A DNA stretch of 64,000 nt from Undibacterium piscinae (GTDB taxonomy: Bacteria; Pseudomonadota; Gammaproteobacteria; Burkholderiales; Burkholderiaceae_D). Below, piece after piece: positions 18,168 through 27,178 of the stretch. Position 1 is the stretch's first letter, and each line of letters begins with the position of its first letter. A program made the translations under genes and the position numbers. The stretch lies in assembly GCA_003970805.2 (NCBI GenBank), contig CP051152.1:3534001-3598000 (forward strand), read 5' to 3'. The notes under the pieces were generated by a model, which was given only the letters and a program-made list of their open reading frames with translations, had not been told where the DNA came from and did no database searches.

Positions 18168-18196
18168 TTGATATGACAAAACACAGTCTATATCAA
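18168..18196. promoter_or_regulatory. Possible LysR operator in the divergent promoter region
   Basis: TTGATAT (18168-18174) and ATATCAA (18190-18196) form a perfect 7-bp inverted repeat with a 15-bp spacer in the gap between the LysR gene and the SDR gene. Position and dyad symmetry fit a LysR-type site, though the spacing is longer than the classic T-N11-A box. Confidence 0.4.
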
Positions 18197-18254
18197 CTTT
18201 TTGAAATGAGTCATAGTTCATGCTCTTAACAACCAAACCCGACAAGGAATCAAT

Positions 18255-19004
18255 ATGAAACAACCTACAGTACTAATTACAGGTGCGCTTACAGGCATCG
18301 GCCGAGCAACTGCCATCGCTTTTGCAAAACAAGGTGCCAATGTGGTCGTCAGCGGCCGGCATGAAGTGGCGGGCCAATCGCTGGCAGCCGAATTACGAAC
18401 GCTTGGTGCAAACGCAGAATTCGTCAAAGCCGATGTCGCTAACGAAGCCGATGTCAGCAAGCTTATCGAAAAGGCAGTCAGCCTTTTTGGTCAACTAGAC
18501 ATTGCCGTGAACAATGCTGGCACCGAAGGTGAATTAGGTCCAATCACCGGACAAACGGCAGAAAACGTACATGCGACATTTTCGACCAATGTTCTCGGTA
18601 CGCTGCTGTCTATGAAACACGAGATGCGCGCAATGCAGGCGCAGGGACACGGCTCTATCGTCAACCTCTCTTCCATTGCCGGAAAGGTCGGCGTGGCAGG
18701 TGCATCGGTCTATGTTGCAAGCAAGCATGCAGTGGAAGGCTTGACCAAAAGTGCCGCATTGGAAGGCGCCGCGTTTGGCGTTCGTGTCAACGCAGTTGCG
18801 CCAGGACCAGTCCAAACCGACATGCTCGACCGATTTGTCGGTCGGGATGAAAGCCAGAAAGCCGGTTTCTTGTCAGGCATTCCATTAAAGCGTGCCGCAA
18901 CTGTCGATGAAATTGCTGAGACGATCCTCTTCGTGGCGTCATCCAAGGCCACTTACCTGACCGGCCAATCGATCGCGGTTGACGGTGGCTTCACCATTCA
19001 ATAA
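18255..19004 (+). CDS. SDR family oxidoreductase
   Basis: A 249-residue classical short-chain dehydrogenase/reductase. The cofactor motif is TGALTGIGRATAIAFAKQG (TGxxxGxG, residues about 10-16), with NNAG at about 86-89 (IAVNNAGTEGELG), the catalytic Ser in NLSSIAGKVG and YxxxK in YVASKHAVEG. The second Rossmann strand ends VVSGRHEVAG, with an Arg that favours NADP(H). AAGGAA precedes the ATG. It is first in a likely four-gene operon and divergent from the LysR regulator. Substrate unknown. Confidence 0.93.
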   Translation: MKQPTVLITGALTGIGRATAIAFAKQGANVVVSGRHEVAGQSLAAELRTLGANAEFVKADVANEADVSKLIEKAVSLFGQLDIAVNNAGTEGELGPITGQTAENVHATFSTNVLGTLLSMKHEMRAMQAQGHGSIVNLSSIAGKVGVAGASVYVASKHAVEGLTKSAALEGAAFGVRVNAVAPGPVQTDMLDRFVGRDESQKAGFLSGIPLKRAATVDEIAETILFVASSKATYLTGQSIAVDGGFTIQ

Positions 19005-19057
19005 ACCAGACTTATAAATTTCACTCTAGCATTTTCACTACCCAACAGGAAATCATC

Positions 19058-19594
19058 ATGACTATCATCAATGTACCGACCCGTGAAGAAGTATCTGCCA
19101 CCAATCAAGCTATTTTTGATAACCTCAAAAGTGCGATAGGCATGGTGCCCAATCTCTATGCCACGTTTGCCCATTCCGAAACAGCCTTGGCAAGCTATAT
19201 GACTTTCCAGAATGCCAAAAGTAGCGTGTCTGGCAAAGCGCGTGAGGTTGTCAATCTCGTTGTAAGTCAGGTCAATGAATGCCGTTACTGTTTGGCCGCA
19301 CACACCATGCTCAGCAAAATGGCCGGTTTCACAGATGAACAAATTCTCGAAATCCGTCATGGTCGCGCCAGTTTCGACACCAAATTCGACGCACTTGCAC
19401 GCCTGGCAAAAGGAATCACTGAAAGCCGTGGCCACGTCGATCAAGCTCTAGTCCTCGAATTCTTTGCCGCTGGTTGGACGAAAGAAAACCTGGTCGATGC
19501 CATCGTCATCATCGGTGACAAAATCGTGAGCAACTATTTGCACTCGACAACCCAAGTTCCTGTGGATTTTCCTGCCGCTCCTGAGCTCGCCTAA
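19058..19594 (+). CDS. Carboxymuconolactone decarboxylase / AhpD-like family protein (second copy)
   Basis: A 178-residue AhpD-like protein with redox motif CRYCLAAH, preceded by a region shared with the paralog at 10801-11346 (IGMVPNLYATFAHSETALAS here against IGIIPNLFATLAKSPTAL there). It probably reduces peroxides or relays thiol electrons. It follows the SDR gene by 53 bp and precedes an EamA transporter, in an operon that also encodes a peroxiredoxin, which supports a peroxide or electrophile defence role. Confidence 0.9.
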   Translation: MTIINVPTREEVSATNQAIFDNLKSAIGMVPNLYATFAHSETALASYMTFQNAKSSVSGKAREVVNLVVSQVNECRYCLAAHTMLSKMAGFTDEQILEIRHGRASFDTKFDALARLAKGITESRGHVDQALVLEFFAAGWTKENLVDAIVIIGDKIVSNYLHSTTQVPVDFPAAPELA

Positions 19595-19633
19595 TCAACC
19601 CATCGACCCATCGACCTATTATCGGAGCGCAGC

Positions 19634-20572
19634 ATGAACAACACAACACTCACACCTTCAGCGGTATCACTATCGGGTGACGCGGCAAGACTTGCCACAG
19701 GGATTGCCGTTGGGTTGTTGGCAGCCAGCATTGGCGCGCTCTACACGGTTTATGCCAGATGGGGAATTGCACGAGGGCTCTCGTCGCCCGATTTGACAGC
19801 ACTGCGCTTTGGAATTGCAGGACTTGTCCTCTTGCCCGTGCTATTGACGGCATTGATCAAACAACGCACTGTTTTGTCCAAAAAATGGCGTGTCTGGATT
19901 GCAGTGTCAATGTTGGCTGGAACGCCATTTGGCTTGCTTATGTTTGGCGCCCTTCAGTTCACGCCGTCTAGTCATGCCGCAGTATTTCCCTTTGCTGCGA
20001 TGAGCGTAATGGGAATGTTGATTGGCGCTTTAGTCCTGCGCGACCGCATTACTCATAGAAAGGCATTGGGCATTGCTGTTGTGGTATTTGGTCTGGTGCT
20101 GGTGTCGGGAATTGATCAAGCAAGTTTTACAAATCAAACGTTGATGGGTGATGCGATGTTCATCGCAGCCGGAACCTTGTGGGCATACTTTGGCGTTCTT
20201 CTGAGAAAGCATAGCCTTGATCCTTTGCTTGCCACATCAGTCATCGCGTTTTCAGCACTTGTCACTTATGTTCCCGTTTACTTGTGGGCAACAGGGGCAA
20301 AAGGTCTGATCGAAGCAAGCAGTGAGGTATTCTGGACCGAAGCGTTGATCCAGGGTGTCATTGCCGGAACCGGCACACTCTTCACCTACGCCAAGATGGT
20401 ATCCATCCTAGGGCCAACGCGTGCTGCTGTATTCCCTGCACTGGCACCGGGTATCGCGGCGCTCATTGCGTGGCCCATTCTAGGGCACAAGCCAGGCACC
20501 TTTGAAATCTTAGGATTGATCATCGTCATCGCAGGGCTCCTCTTTGCTGTCACTGGCGTTCGTAAGAGCTAG
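19634..20572 (+). CDS. DMT superfamily (EamA) transporter
   Basis: A 312-residue inner-membrane protein with about ten hydrophobic segments in two repeated EamA halves (first near residues 17-147, second near 165-305). Family members export amino acids, metabolites or drugs; the substrate cannot be deduced. GGAG lies close before the ATG (ATCGGAGCGCAGC). It starts 39 bp after the AhpD-like gene and belongs to the same putative operon. Confidence 0.88.
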   Translation: MNNTTLTPSAVSLSGDAARLATGIAVGLLAASIGALYTVYARWGIARGLSSPDLTALRFGIAGLVLLPVLLTALIKQRTVLSKKWRVWIAVSMLAGTPFGLLMFGALQFTPSSHAAVFPFAAMSVMGMLIGALVLRDRITHRKALGIAVVVFGLVLVSGIDQASFTNQTLMGDAMFIAAGTLWAYFGVLLRKHSLDPLLATSVIAFSALVTYVPVYLWATGAKGLIEASSEVFWTEALIQGVIAGTGTLFTYAKMVSILGPTRAAVFPALAPGIAALIAWPILGHKPGTFEILGLIIVIAGLLFAVTGVRKS

Positions 20573-20613
20573 TTTTGGCAATTTTTACTTTATTCAACTT
20601 TTAGGAATTCAAT

Positions 20614-21291
20614 ATGCAAACCGACACATTTCTCTCAACTGAACTCGCAGCCTATAAAGCAGGCTTCGCTAGCCGTGTCGCGCCAGAACGCCTCGCGATG
20701 ATGGAAGGCGCAACGACCAAACTCAAAAACACTGGCATTGAATTGAGCGCAAAAAAAGTTGGCGATAGGGCTCCTAATGCGACCCTACCCGACGCGAAAG
20801 GCAAATTGATCAATCTTGAAAACTTATGGAAAAGCGGCCCGCTGGTTGCTATATTCTATCGGGGAGCATGGTGCCCATATTGCAATCTGGAGCTGCGCGC
20901 TTGGCAAAAGCACACCGCCGAACTGAGAAAGCTCGGTGCAACATTGGTGGCAATCTCGCCCCAAACGCCGGATAATTCTATGAGCACGGCAGAAAAAAAT
21001 GAACTTGCGTTTTCTGTTCTGAGTGATTCCGCAATGGAAGCAGCAAGGGGTTTTGGCATTGAATTCACGCTGCCACCAGAACTGGTGGAGTTGTATGGTT
21101 CTGTTGAAAATAACCTCCCTGAGCTCAATGGCAATGGTCAATGGGTACTGCCGATCCCCGCGACGTTTGTAATTGACCAATCGGGCATCATTCAATTCGC
21201 TCACGTGGATGCCGACTATCGCAGTCGTGCAGAACCAGCAGAGGTAATCAGCCTGGTTCGGTTACTGGTATCAAGTGCTTTGCCAGATTGA
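20614..21291 (+). CDS. Peroxiredoxin-like family protein (AhpC/TSA fold)
   Basis: A 225-residue thioredoxin-fold peroxidase. After an N-terminal helical extension of about 45 residues comes GDRAPNATLPDAKGKLINLE and the active site FYRGAWCPYCNLELRAWQK, a CxxC peroxiredoxin-like site. IPATFVIDQSGIIQFAHVD is the typical second half. It should reduce organic or hydrogen peroxides using thiols. It closes the SDR-AhpD-EamA cluster; an inverted repeat followed by Ts lies just after it. Confidence 0.92.
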   Translation: MQTDTFLSTELAAYKAGFASRVAPERLAMMEGATTKLKNTGIELSAKKVGDRAPNATLPDAKGKLINLENLWKSGPLVAIFYRGAWCPYCNLELRAWQKHTAELRKLGATLVAISPQTPDNSMSTAEKNELAFSVLSDSAMEAARGFGIEFTLPPELVELYGSVENNLPELNGNGQWVLPIPATFVIDQSGIIQFAHVDADYRSRAEPAEVISLVRLLVSSALPD

Positions 21292-21314
21292 TAGACCAGT
21301 TTTTTAGTGCTAAT

Positions 21315-21342
21315 TTGTCGAGATAAAATCATCGACAATTTT
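21315..21342 (+). terminator. Probable intrinsic terminator after the peroxiredoxin gene
   Basis: TTGTCGA (21315-21321) and TCGACAA (21332-21338) form a 7-bp perfect stem with a 10-nt loop, followed by TTTTG. It lies about 25 bp past the stop of the last gene of the LysR-divergent operon. Confidence 0.65.
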
Positions 21343-21723
21343 GCTACCATACTCAGCAGAATTCACTGTCTTCATTCCTGACTAGGTGTTACGTTAAGTT
21401 AGGCGGCGCAACTAGCAGGAGGTGTCGGCCGGCGTATTAAAGCAATGTCTTCGAAGTAGCGCCAGAGAAGCAAACGGCAGCAATGCCGGAAAACATACCC
21501 ATCAATTAAAAGGGGCGTGTTCGCTTAATTTTTGAAGGGCGGGCAATTTCCTTTCAGTCCTTAAGTTTTTTCAATCCAGTCGTGACTGACTTCTTTCAAT
21601 CTGTTTTGTCGGTTAGGGTAGCCTTCAAGTCATGCCATGGTGGAGTTAATTTTTTAGCGCGTTCACTCGTATCGCAAAATAAGTTCAAAATGATCATCTC
21701 TATTTTGAAGAAGGAGAATCGTC
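21343..21723. other. Non-coding gap upstream of the recombinase gene
   Basis: No supported gene. It contains AGTTAGGCGGCGCAACTAGC (21396 onward), which faintly resembles an integron recombination-site core, but no paired arm is visible. The last bases hold the ribosome site GAAGGAGAA of the following gene. Confidence 0.4.
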
Positions 21724-22344
21724 ATGAACTCAAACACAGTTGAACATAAAACATCTTGGAACAAAGGAAAATTAGTCGGTCAAAAATTGCCCTTAAAACT
21801 GAAAGAAATCTGGGCAATCCGAATTCGCCTTCAGCTTGCTCTACGCACCCGGGAATTGGCGATGTTCAATTTGGCGATCGATAGTAAGTTGCGTGGTTGT
21901 GATCTGGTCAATTTACGCGTCTGTGATGTCGCCCAAGGGCAAAGAATCATGTCGCGCGCTATTGTCATGCAAAAGAAAACCAAAGTACCAGTTCAATTCG
22001 AAATTACGGAATCGACCAGGGACTCACTTTTAGCTTTGATCAACAAGGCACACCTGACGCCGGATCAATGTCTATTTCAAAGTAGGCTAAAAAAATCAGT
22101 TCATATTTCAACGCGACAATATGCAAGGATCGTTCAATCTTGGGTCACTTCCATAGGATTAAATCCAGTCGCGTATGGCACACATACGATGCGTCGAACC
22201 AAAGCGACCTTGATTTATCGCCGGACAAAAAATTTACGTGCGGTGCAGCTTTTGCTTGGCCATACTAAACTCGAAAGCACCGTGCGTTATTTGGGCATTG
22301 AGGTTGATGATGCCCTTGAGATTGCGGAACAAACAGAGGTGTAA
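21724..22344 (+). CDS. Short tyrosine-type site-specific recombinase
   Basis: A 206-residue tyrosine recombinase without a full N-terminal arm-binding domain. Catalytic elements are present: the first Arg in KLRGCDLVNLRV, the HxxR box in GTHTMRRTKAT, the second His in LLGHTKLESTVRYLG and the nucleophile Tyr at about 189. A good ribosome site (AAGGAGAA) precedes the ATG. Very similar stand-alone proteins are common in proteobacteria and often show no obvious element around them. It may mark the border of the AT-richer insert that follows. Confidence 0.9.
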   Translation: MNSNTVEHKTSWNKGKLVGQKLPLKLKEIWAIRIRLQLALRTRELAMFNLAIDSKLRGCDLVNLRVCDVAQGQRIMSRAIVMQKKTKVPVQFEITESTRDSLLALINKAHLTPDQCLFQSRLKKSVHISTRQYARIVQSWVTSIGLNPVAYGTHTMRRTKATLIYRRTKNLRAVQLLLGHTKLESTVRYLGIEVDDALEIAEQTEV

Positions 22345-22350
22345 ACATCT

Positions 22351-22382
22351 GTGCGGCAATATTTTCAAAGATATTGCCGCAC
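22351..22382. repeat. Perfect 12-bp hairpin immediately after the recombinase gene
   Basis: GTGCGGCAATAT (22351-22362) and ATATTGCCGCAC (22371-22382) are exact complements with an 8-nt loop, 6 bp after the recombinase stop. No T-run follows on the plus strand, so it is either a weak terminator or a recombination or protein-binding site. Confidence 0.65.
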
Positions 22383-22833
22383 GGTGCGCGCTCCGGTCGC
22401 CTAAGGTGTTAGTTGCTGCGTAAAAACGCGCAAATACGGCGCACTTGTAACGTCAATATTTTCTGTCTTGTTGCAAAGAGATAATAATGCGATGCACAAC
22501 GACTATGTGACCAATCATATACTCTGTGAATGATCCCGAATGCTCTCCTCGGGAATTACAATGATTTGATTCGAATGCGGATATGGGGCGGAAGGCGACT
22601 GTCGGGGCGGTCACCTGACCGACCGCGTCCGCCAGCAAGTAACCATTCGATTAACTGTCAACTGGCTCTTCCGGCTCAGGTCGCAGACCTTGATACTAAG
22701 AACACGGTCGTTTAGTAACAATCGTTCCAGACCTGAAGTATTGAGGGGAACCGCAAAACAGGAAAAAACAACTAGCAGCTCGATTAGCGTGCCGGTGGTT
22801 TTATGGAGGCAGAGGAAAACTGTCTAATATAGA
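22383..22833. other. Non-coding region after the recombinase
   Basis: About 450 bp without a supported gene. It has GC-rich patches around 22585-22630 (a small GGTCACCTGACC dyad) and AT-rich flanks. I cannot identify a remnant of any family in the short frames present. Confidence 0.4.
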
Positions 22834-23133
22834 TCACTCCCCATTTATGTAATAATTACACATGGTGATCAGGCCTGTTAATTGAGATAAATCTGGCCTC
22901 GTTAGTAAAATGTCCTTCACTTCCGCAATTTGCGTCCGACTGGGAATTATTTCTGTAGGACTGTTACACATCCATCCGGTCAAAATTTCCGTAAGTTCTT
23001 TTATGTTCAAACTTGCTACTTCTTTGCGACTAGGCACGTAACTGTGCACTTTGTAAGATTTGGTTTTTGCCATTTTTTTTGCTGCATATATGTTAATAGT
23101 TGGTACTCCAAAGCGCTGATAGTCATTGGTCAT
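22834..23133 (-). CDS. Hypothetical small protein
   Basis: A possible 99-residue protein, or 79 residues if it starts at the internal Met (MAKTKSYKVHSYVPSRKEVA). It is hydrophilic, Lys-rich at the N-terminus, with no signal peptide or membrane segment, and I do not recognise the family. No convincing ribosome site precedes either start. It lies in AT-rich DNA between the recombinase and the GGDEF-EAL gene. It could be a chance frame. Confidence 0.35.
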   Translation of the reverse strand: MTNDYQRFGVPTINIYAAKKMAKTKSYKVHSYVPSRKEVASLNIKELTEILTGWMCNSPTEIIPSRTQIAEVKDILLTRPDLSQLTGLITMCNYYINGE

Positions 23134-23393
23134 ATATTTTCTTCACTGTGGATCAAATAAAATCAACAATTTTTATTGTTAATCTTCCCTCTAGAAACAG
23201 ACGTATTACTTTGCACATAATAATTTACAAATGTGTACATGTAAAATTCTTACTATTACAACGCTTAAATACTAAAATTAGTGGAATTTTTTTGAGCTAA
23301 TCTCCTACGGAACTATGATATGGTGACTTTTTCTCTAAGCTTATATTCAATTTTGCTGATGAAATTTCATTGCTATCTGCGTAGACCGTACAA

Positions 23394-26069
23394 ATGTCGA
23401 TACAAGTAAAAAGTTATCATTTTTTACAAAAGAGCTTAGGCTCTATTATTGTCTGGCCACTGATTTGCGGCATTCTGACCGTAACACTGTGGGGAGTTCT
23501 GTATTCAAAAATCGATGAAGACAAAAAAATCTTGCGTGCCAATGCGCTAAAGGACGTCACATTATCGTCCCGCGCCTATGCGCAATATCTTAATCGCGCA
23601 GTCGAGCAAATTGACCAAATTAGTATGAATGTCAAATATGATTGGGAAAGTTCTCACGGAAAATTGCGTCTAGAGAACTTAAGGCAAAGGGGAATGTTCG
23701 TCGCACCGCAGTTTGCTGTGGTGGCAATTCTCGATAAATTAGGTCGACCCGTAACATCAACAGCTCCTATGGAAAAATGGCAAGATACAACTTTACGCGG
23801 TCAATTTTATTTTCATAAAAACAATAATTCAAGTGCGATGCAGATAGGGCTACCTGCAGTTATCGATAGCTCTGGCAGGCTAGTCATTCAATTTACCAGA
23901 AGAATTGAAGCTCAAGATGAGTCGTTTGATGGCGTAGTCGTGATATCCATCGACCCTTCCTATTTTTTGACTTTCTACGATCAGCAAAGTTTGGGCAAAA
24001 TGGGTTTGTTAGCATTGCTTAGCAGCGATGATCAGATAGGGACTTCCCGGATTGGAGACACTTTATATTCAGGCAGTGGCCAGGCGTTTGTCTCAGAATT
24101 AAATACAAGTGCATCGTCTGGAGCAAAATTTTTCTCCGGCCTGAGCACTTTCGTTGATCAGCAGTCCCGCATTCTTGGTTGGCAGGAACTATCAAGTTAT
24201 TCCTTAAAGGCATTGGTTGGTTTGTCTGAAGCAGAATTACTCGACGCGAATCGCTCTGGATGGATCGTTAGTAAAAACTATGCGATCGTGGGCAGTTTAT
24301 TTCTACTTTTGTTCGCCGTGGTGGCGACCACCATGGCTACCCGACTTGCATTGAGGAAATATCAAGCCAGAGAAATCAGTGATACATACCGACTTGCGAC
24401 CGAGGGAACTGATGACGGCTTTTATATGATGAATGCCTTACGTGATTTACGCGGCAAAATCATCGATTTTCAAGTAGTTGACTGCAATGCGAGAGGTGCA
24501 TTGTTTTTTGGCTTCAATCGCGAAGAATTGATTGGCGTCAACTTATCCTCCCTAAACGGCGAAAACTATTTCAAAGTATTGTTAAATATTTACTCTAAGG
24601 CCATGGAAACAGGGTTTTATGAAGATGAATACGAATTGCCGGATGAAAGTTCTCTGAATATGGTGTGGGCAAGACGACGCCTAGCGCGTTCCGGTACTGG
24701 ATTGGCAGTAACGATACAAGATATCAGTGCAAAGAAAGAATCCGAGCGTGATCTCGAGCGCTTAGCCAATAGTGATGGGCTCACTGGGCTTTACAACCGT
24801 CATTGGCTATTGAATTTTCTACCACACGCCATTTCGCGAGCCAAGACGGCCCAGCATATGTTGGCGCTGCTATTTATCGATTTGGATGGGTTCAAAAATA
24901 TAAACGACACGCAAGGACACGAAGCGGGCGACCATCTATTAAAGTCGGTGGCATCGCGGCTACAATCGGTATTACGTCCAAGCGACAACGTGATTCGTAT
25001 CGGAGGTGATGAATTTGTTGTCATCTTGGAGCCTGTACAAAGAGAAAGTAAGCCAGCACGTGTCGCTGAACGGATAGCCGAAGCGTTTTCTCAACCTTTT
25101 TGGTTGGGCGGAGAAAAGCATAATATTGGTGCGTCTATCGGCATCAGTCTTTATCCTAGAGATGGCGACGATACCGATACGTTACTGAAGAATGCGGACA
25201 TCGCAATGTATTCGGTCAAGGCAGCTGGTAAAGGACATTACAATTTTTTCAAACCTGAATTGTATGCAAATATTAAAGCGCGTTTTGCAATGGAACAAGC
25301 GCTGGTGCAGGCAATTGAGTTGAATCAGTTCGTATTGCATTACCAACCACGCGTCAATACGATAAGTGGCGAAATGATCAGCATGGAAGCATTAATCCGC
25401 TGGATACACCCAGAGCGTGGACTCATTTCTCCAATAGAATTTATCCCAATAGCGGAAAGTACCGGACTAATCCTTGCTCTTGGTGACATGGTTATGGAAA
25501 AAGCATGCTCCCAAATATCGGACTGGAAGAATCAACAATTACCATTAGTCCCGGTCTCGATTAATGTCTCTGCTCGACAATTTCACGCTGGAGATCTACA
25601 AAAAAAACTCAATGTTTGTTTAAAAAAATATGAGATCGATGCGACATTACTTGAGGTAGAAATTACTGAATCAGCCATGATGGGCGAGGACAATGCGATT
25701 ATTGCAGAGCTAGCCGCCATCAGGTCTCTAGGTATAAAACTATTAGTCGATGATTTTGGCACTGGCTATTCTTCGCTCTCGCAACTGCAGAGACTAGAAA
25801 TGGATGTATTAAAGATTGATCGTGTATTTACTAGTGAACTGGGAAAATCACGGGAAGGTGAAATTTTCTTTAAGGCGATAGTCTCAATGGCGCATGCCTT
25901 GAACATGGGAGTGGTCGCAGAGGGCGTGGAAACGTTGGAGCAACTTGGAATACTACGCACATTGTGTTGCGATGAAATACAAGGGTATTTTATTTCTCGT
26001 CCCGTAACACCTGAAACAATGTCGGAACTAATGCTGCAACGATATTTGATGCCGTCTGTTGCGATTTGA
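23394..26069 (+). CDS. Membrane sensor with PAS, GGDEF and EAL domains (cyclic di-GMP turnover)
   Basis: An 891-residue signalling protein. A transmembrane segment at about 18-36 and another at about 303-323 enclose a periplasmic dCache-like sensor. A PAS-like region (about 335-450) leads to GGDEF (RIGGDEFVVIL, GGDEF at 537-541) and EAL (MEALIRW, 665-667). The GGDEF site is intact and an inhibitory RxxD (RPSD) sits five residues before it. The EAL domain keeps NVSARQF, EITES, VDDFGTGYSSLSQL and AEGVET. It can therefore in principle both make and degrade cyclic di-GMP. It has no neighbouring partner genes and no strong ribosome site before the ATG. Confidence 0.93.
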   Translation: MSIQVKSYHFLQKSLGSIIVWPLICGILTVTLWGVLYSKIDEDKKILRANALKDVTLSSRAYAQYLNRAVEQIDQISMNVKYDWESSHGKLRLENLRQRGMFVAPQFAVVAILDKLGRPVTSTAPMEKWQDTTLRGQFYFHKNNNSSAMQIGLPAVIDSSGRLVIQFTRRIEAQDESFDGVVVISIDPSYFLTFYDQQSLGKMGLLALLSSDDQIGTSRIGDTLYSGSGQAFVSELNTSASSGAKFFSGLSTFVDQQSRILGWQELSSYSLKALVGLSEAELLDANRSGWIVSKNYAIVGSLFLLLFAVVATTMATRLALRKYQAREISDTYRLATEGTDDGFYMMNALRDLRGKIIDFQVVDCNARGALFFGFNREELIGVNLSSLNGENYFKVLLNIYSKAMETGFYEDEYELPDESSLNMVWARRRLARSGTGLAVTIQDISAKKESERDLERLANSDGLTGLYNRHWLLNFLPHAISRAKTAQHMLALLFIDLDGFKNINDTQGHEAGDHLLKSVASRLQSVLRPSDNVIRIGGDEFVVILEPVQRESKPARVAERIAEAFSQPFWLGGEKHNIGASIGISLYPRDGDDTDTLLKNADIAMYSVKAAGKGHYNFFKPELYANIKARFAMEQALVQAIELNQFVLHYQPRVNTISGEMISMEALIRWIHPERGLISPIEFIPIAESTGLILALGDMVMEKACSQISDWKNQQLPLVPVSINVSARQFHAGDLQKKLNVCLKKYEIDATLLEVEITESAMMGEDNAIIAELAAIRSLGIKLLVDDFGTGYSSLSQLQRLEMDVLKIDRVFTSELGKSREGEIFFKAIVSMAHALNMGVVAEGVETLEQLGILRTLCCDEIQGYFISRPVTPETMSELMLQRYLMPSVAI

Positions 26070-26820
26070 GTTTAAATTTTGTGGCAATTAGCTTTCCGAT
26101 AAAGCACTTCTAAAAAACGAATAATTGCAATAGAATTAATTTGGACAATGAAATTGCTGATGGGATTATTCGTCACCCCTGATAGGTGTAACCTACCGCA
26201 CATTGTAAGCCCTAATCCACGAAAATTTCAGAGTCTCCGGTTTTCTCAGCGCCCCAACATCTTTTGACCGTCTTGGTACAGTGTGCCGTCAGAGGCAATA
26301 GCCATCACGGAGTAACAGGCATTGCAAGGCTGCGAAGATTCCACATTCGTCATCCACCAACAACAGGATTCGCGGCGAGGTTTTCACAATAGCGCGGTTC
26401 TCCGAGGCATTTCTGGTCTTACGCGCCTTGCAGGGTGCTGCAGATTCGTCTTGGGTCTTAACCATAAGCTGCTTGTCGCGTTCGTTCCGCGTACGAAGGA
26501 AATTGAGAAAGTGAGCCGGTGTTGGCGAGCGCCAACAATTACCCTCCAAACTTGCGCCAATGCGTCAGTTGGTAGGTAACGGCCCGCGGCCTGACCTTTC
26601 TACGCCATCGCGAATGTCTCTTCAGGGCACTGGCCTGCTGTTGACAGGACATCGCCGACCGGCAGCAAACAGTCTGGATTAAGCAGTCAACTCTTAGCGT
26701 AAAAACACAAAGGAAAAATCACAAAAGCAGAATCTATAAATTTGAAAATTGAAGTTTTGGCTTTTCTGGAATGGAAGCTTGTAGCAAAAAATTTTAAACT
26801 GTTGATGATAGGTTTTATTT
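26070..26820. other. Long gap with a response-regulator fragment and no intact gene
   Basis: About 750 bp after the GGDEF-EAL gene. Apart from the fragment at 26289-26378 I see no coding signal. Base composition changes sharply along it, from AT-rich near the ends to GC-rich near 26500-26660, consistent with joined remnants of different origin. Confidence 0.45.
26289..26378 (-). pseudogene. Fragment of a response-regulator receiver domain
   Basis: Minus-strand translation gives SPRILLLVDDECGIFAALQC then LLLRDGYCL before a stop. This is the first beta-alpha unit of a CheY-like receiver (hydrophobic strand, acidic DD pair, helix, DGY turn). The rest of the domain, including the phosphorylated Asp and Lys, is missing. 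Only about 29 residues are recognisable, so it is a remnant. Confidence 0.45.
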
Positions 26821-27138
26821 ATGAAATCAAAAATTTCTGGGGGGCTTGTACACGAATTACCTTTTGATTTTGCCAGAACGTTAACTGAAAAAGATGTAAT
26901 AAATATCTGGGAAGAGTTGACACCAATCGGCCGAAACGAATTTATTTGCTGGGTTGAAGACGCCAAACAAGAAAAAACTAGAACAAAACGAATTGTTCGT
27001 GCTGTCGAGGAATTGCTCGACGGAAAGAAGCGGCCATGCTGTTGGGTAGGGTGTATTCATCGGACGGACAAGAAGCCTAGCAAGTGGCAGCAGGACGTTT
27101 TAATGGATAAAAAGCCCTATAAGTCAGGGGCAAAGTAA
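26821..27138 (+). CDS. YdeI/OmpD-associated family protein
   Basis: A 105-residue protein resembling the C-terminal YdeI/OmpD-associated domain: LTPIGRNEFICWVEDAKQEK, then RTKRIVRAVEELLDGKKRPC. This Arg/Lys-rich helical motif is conserved in the family, whose role is poorly understood (linked in some species to stress or peptide resistance). A CCWVGCIH cysteine cluster follows. The ribosome site is weak (ATAGG). It is followed 40 bp later by the VOC gene. Confidence 0.7.
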   Translation: MKSKISGGLVHELPFDFARTLTEKDVINIWEELTPIGRNEFICWVEDAKQEKTRTKRIVRAVEELLDGKKRPCCWVGCIHRTDKKPSKWQQDVLMDKKPYKSGAK

Positions 27139-27178
27139 AATTAAACCAACACCAACACATATCTCGACTGGAGGTCCT

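Noticed and set aside
21383..22425. Sequences resembling integron attC cores (GTTAGGC and GCCTAA motifs) on both sides of the recombinase
   Set aside because: No paired arms, no cassette array, and the recombinase is too short and lacks the extra domain of integron integrases.
26240..26320. Short minus-strand frame reading MAIASDGTLYQDGQKMLGR
   Set aside because: Only about 20 residues, no ribosome site and no family I can name; it overlaps the receiver-domain fragment in another frame.
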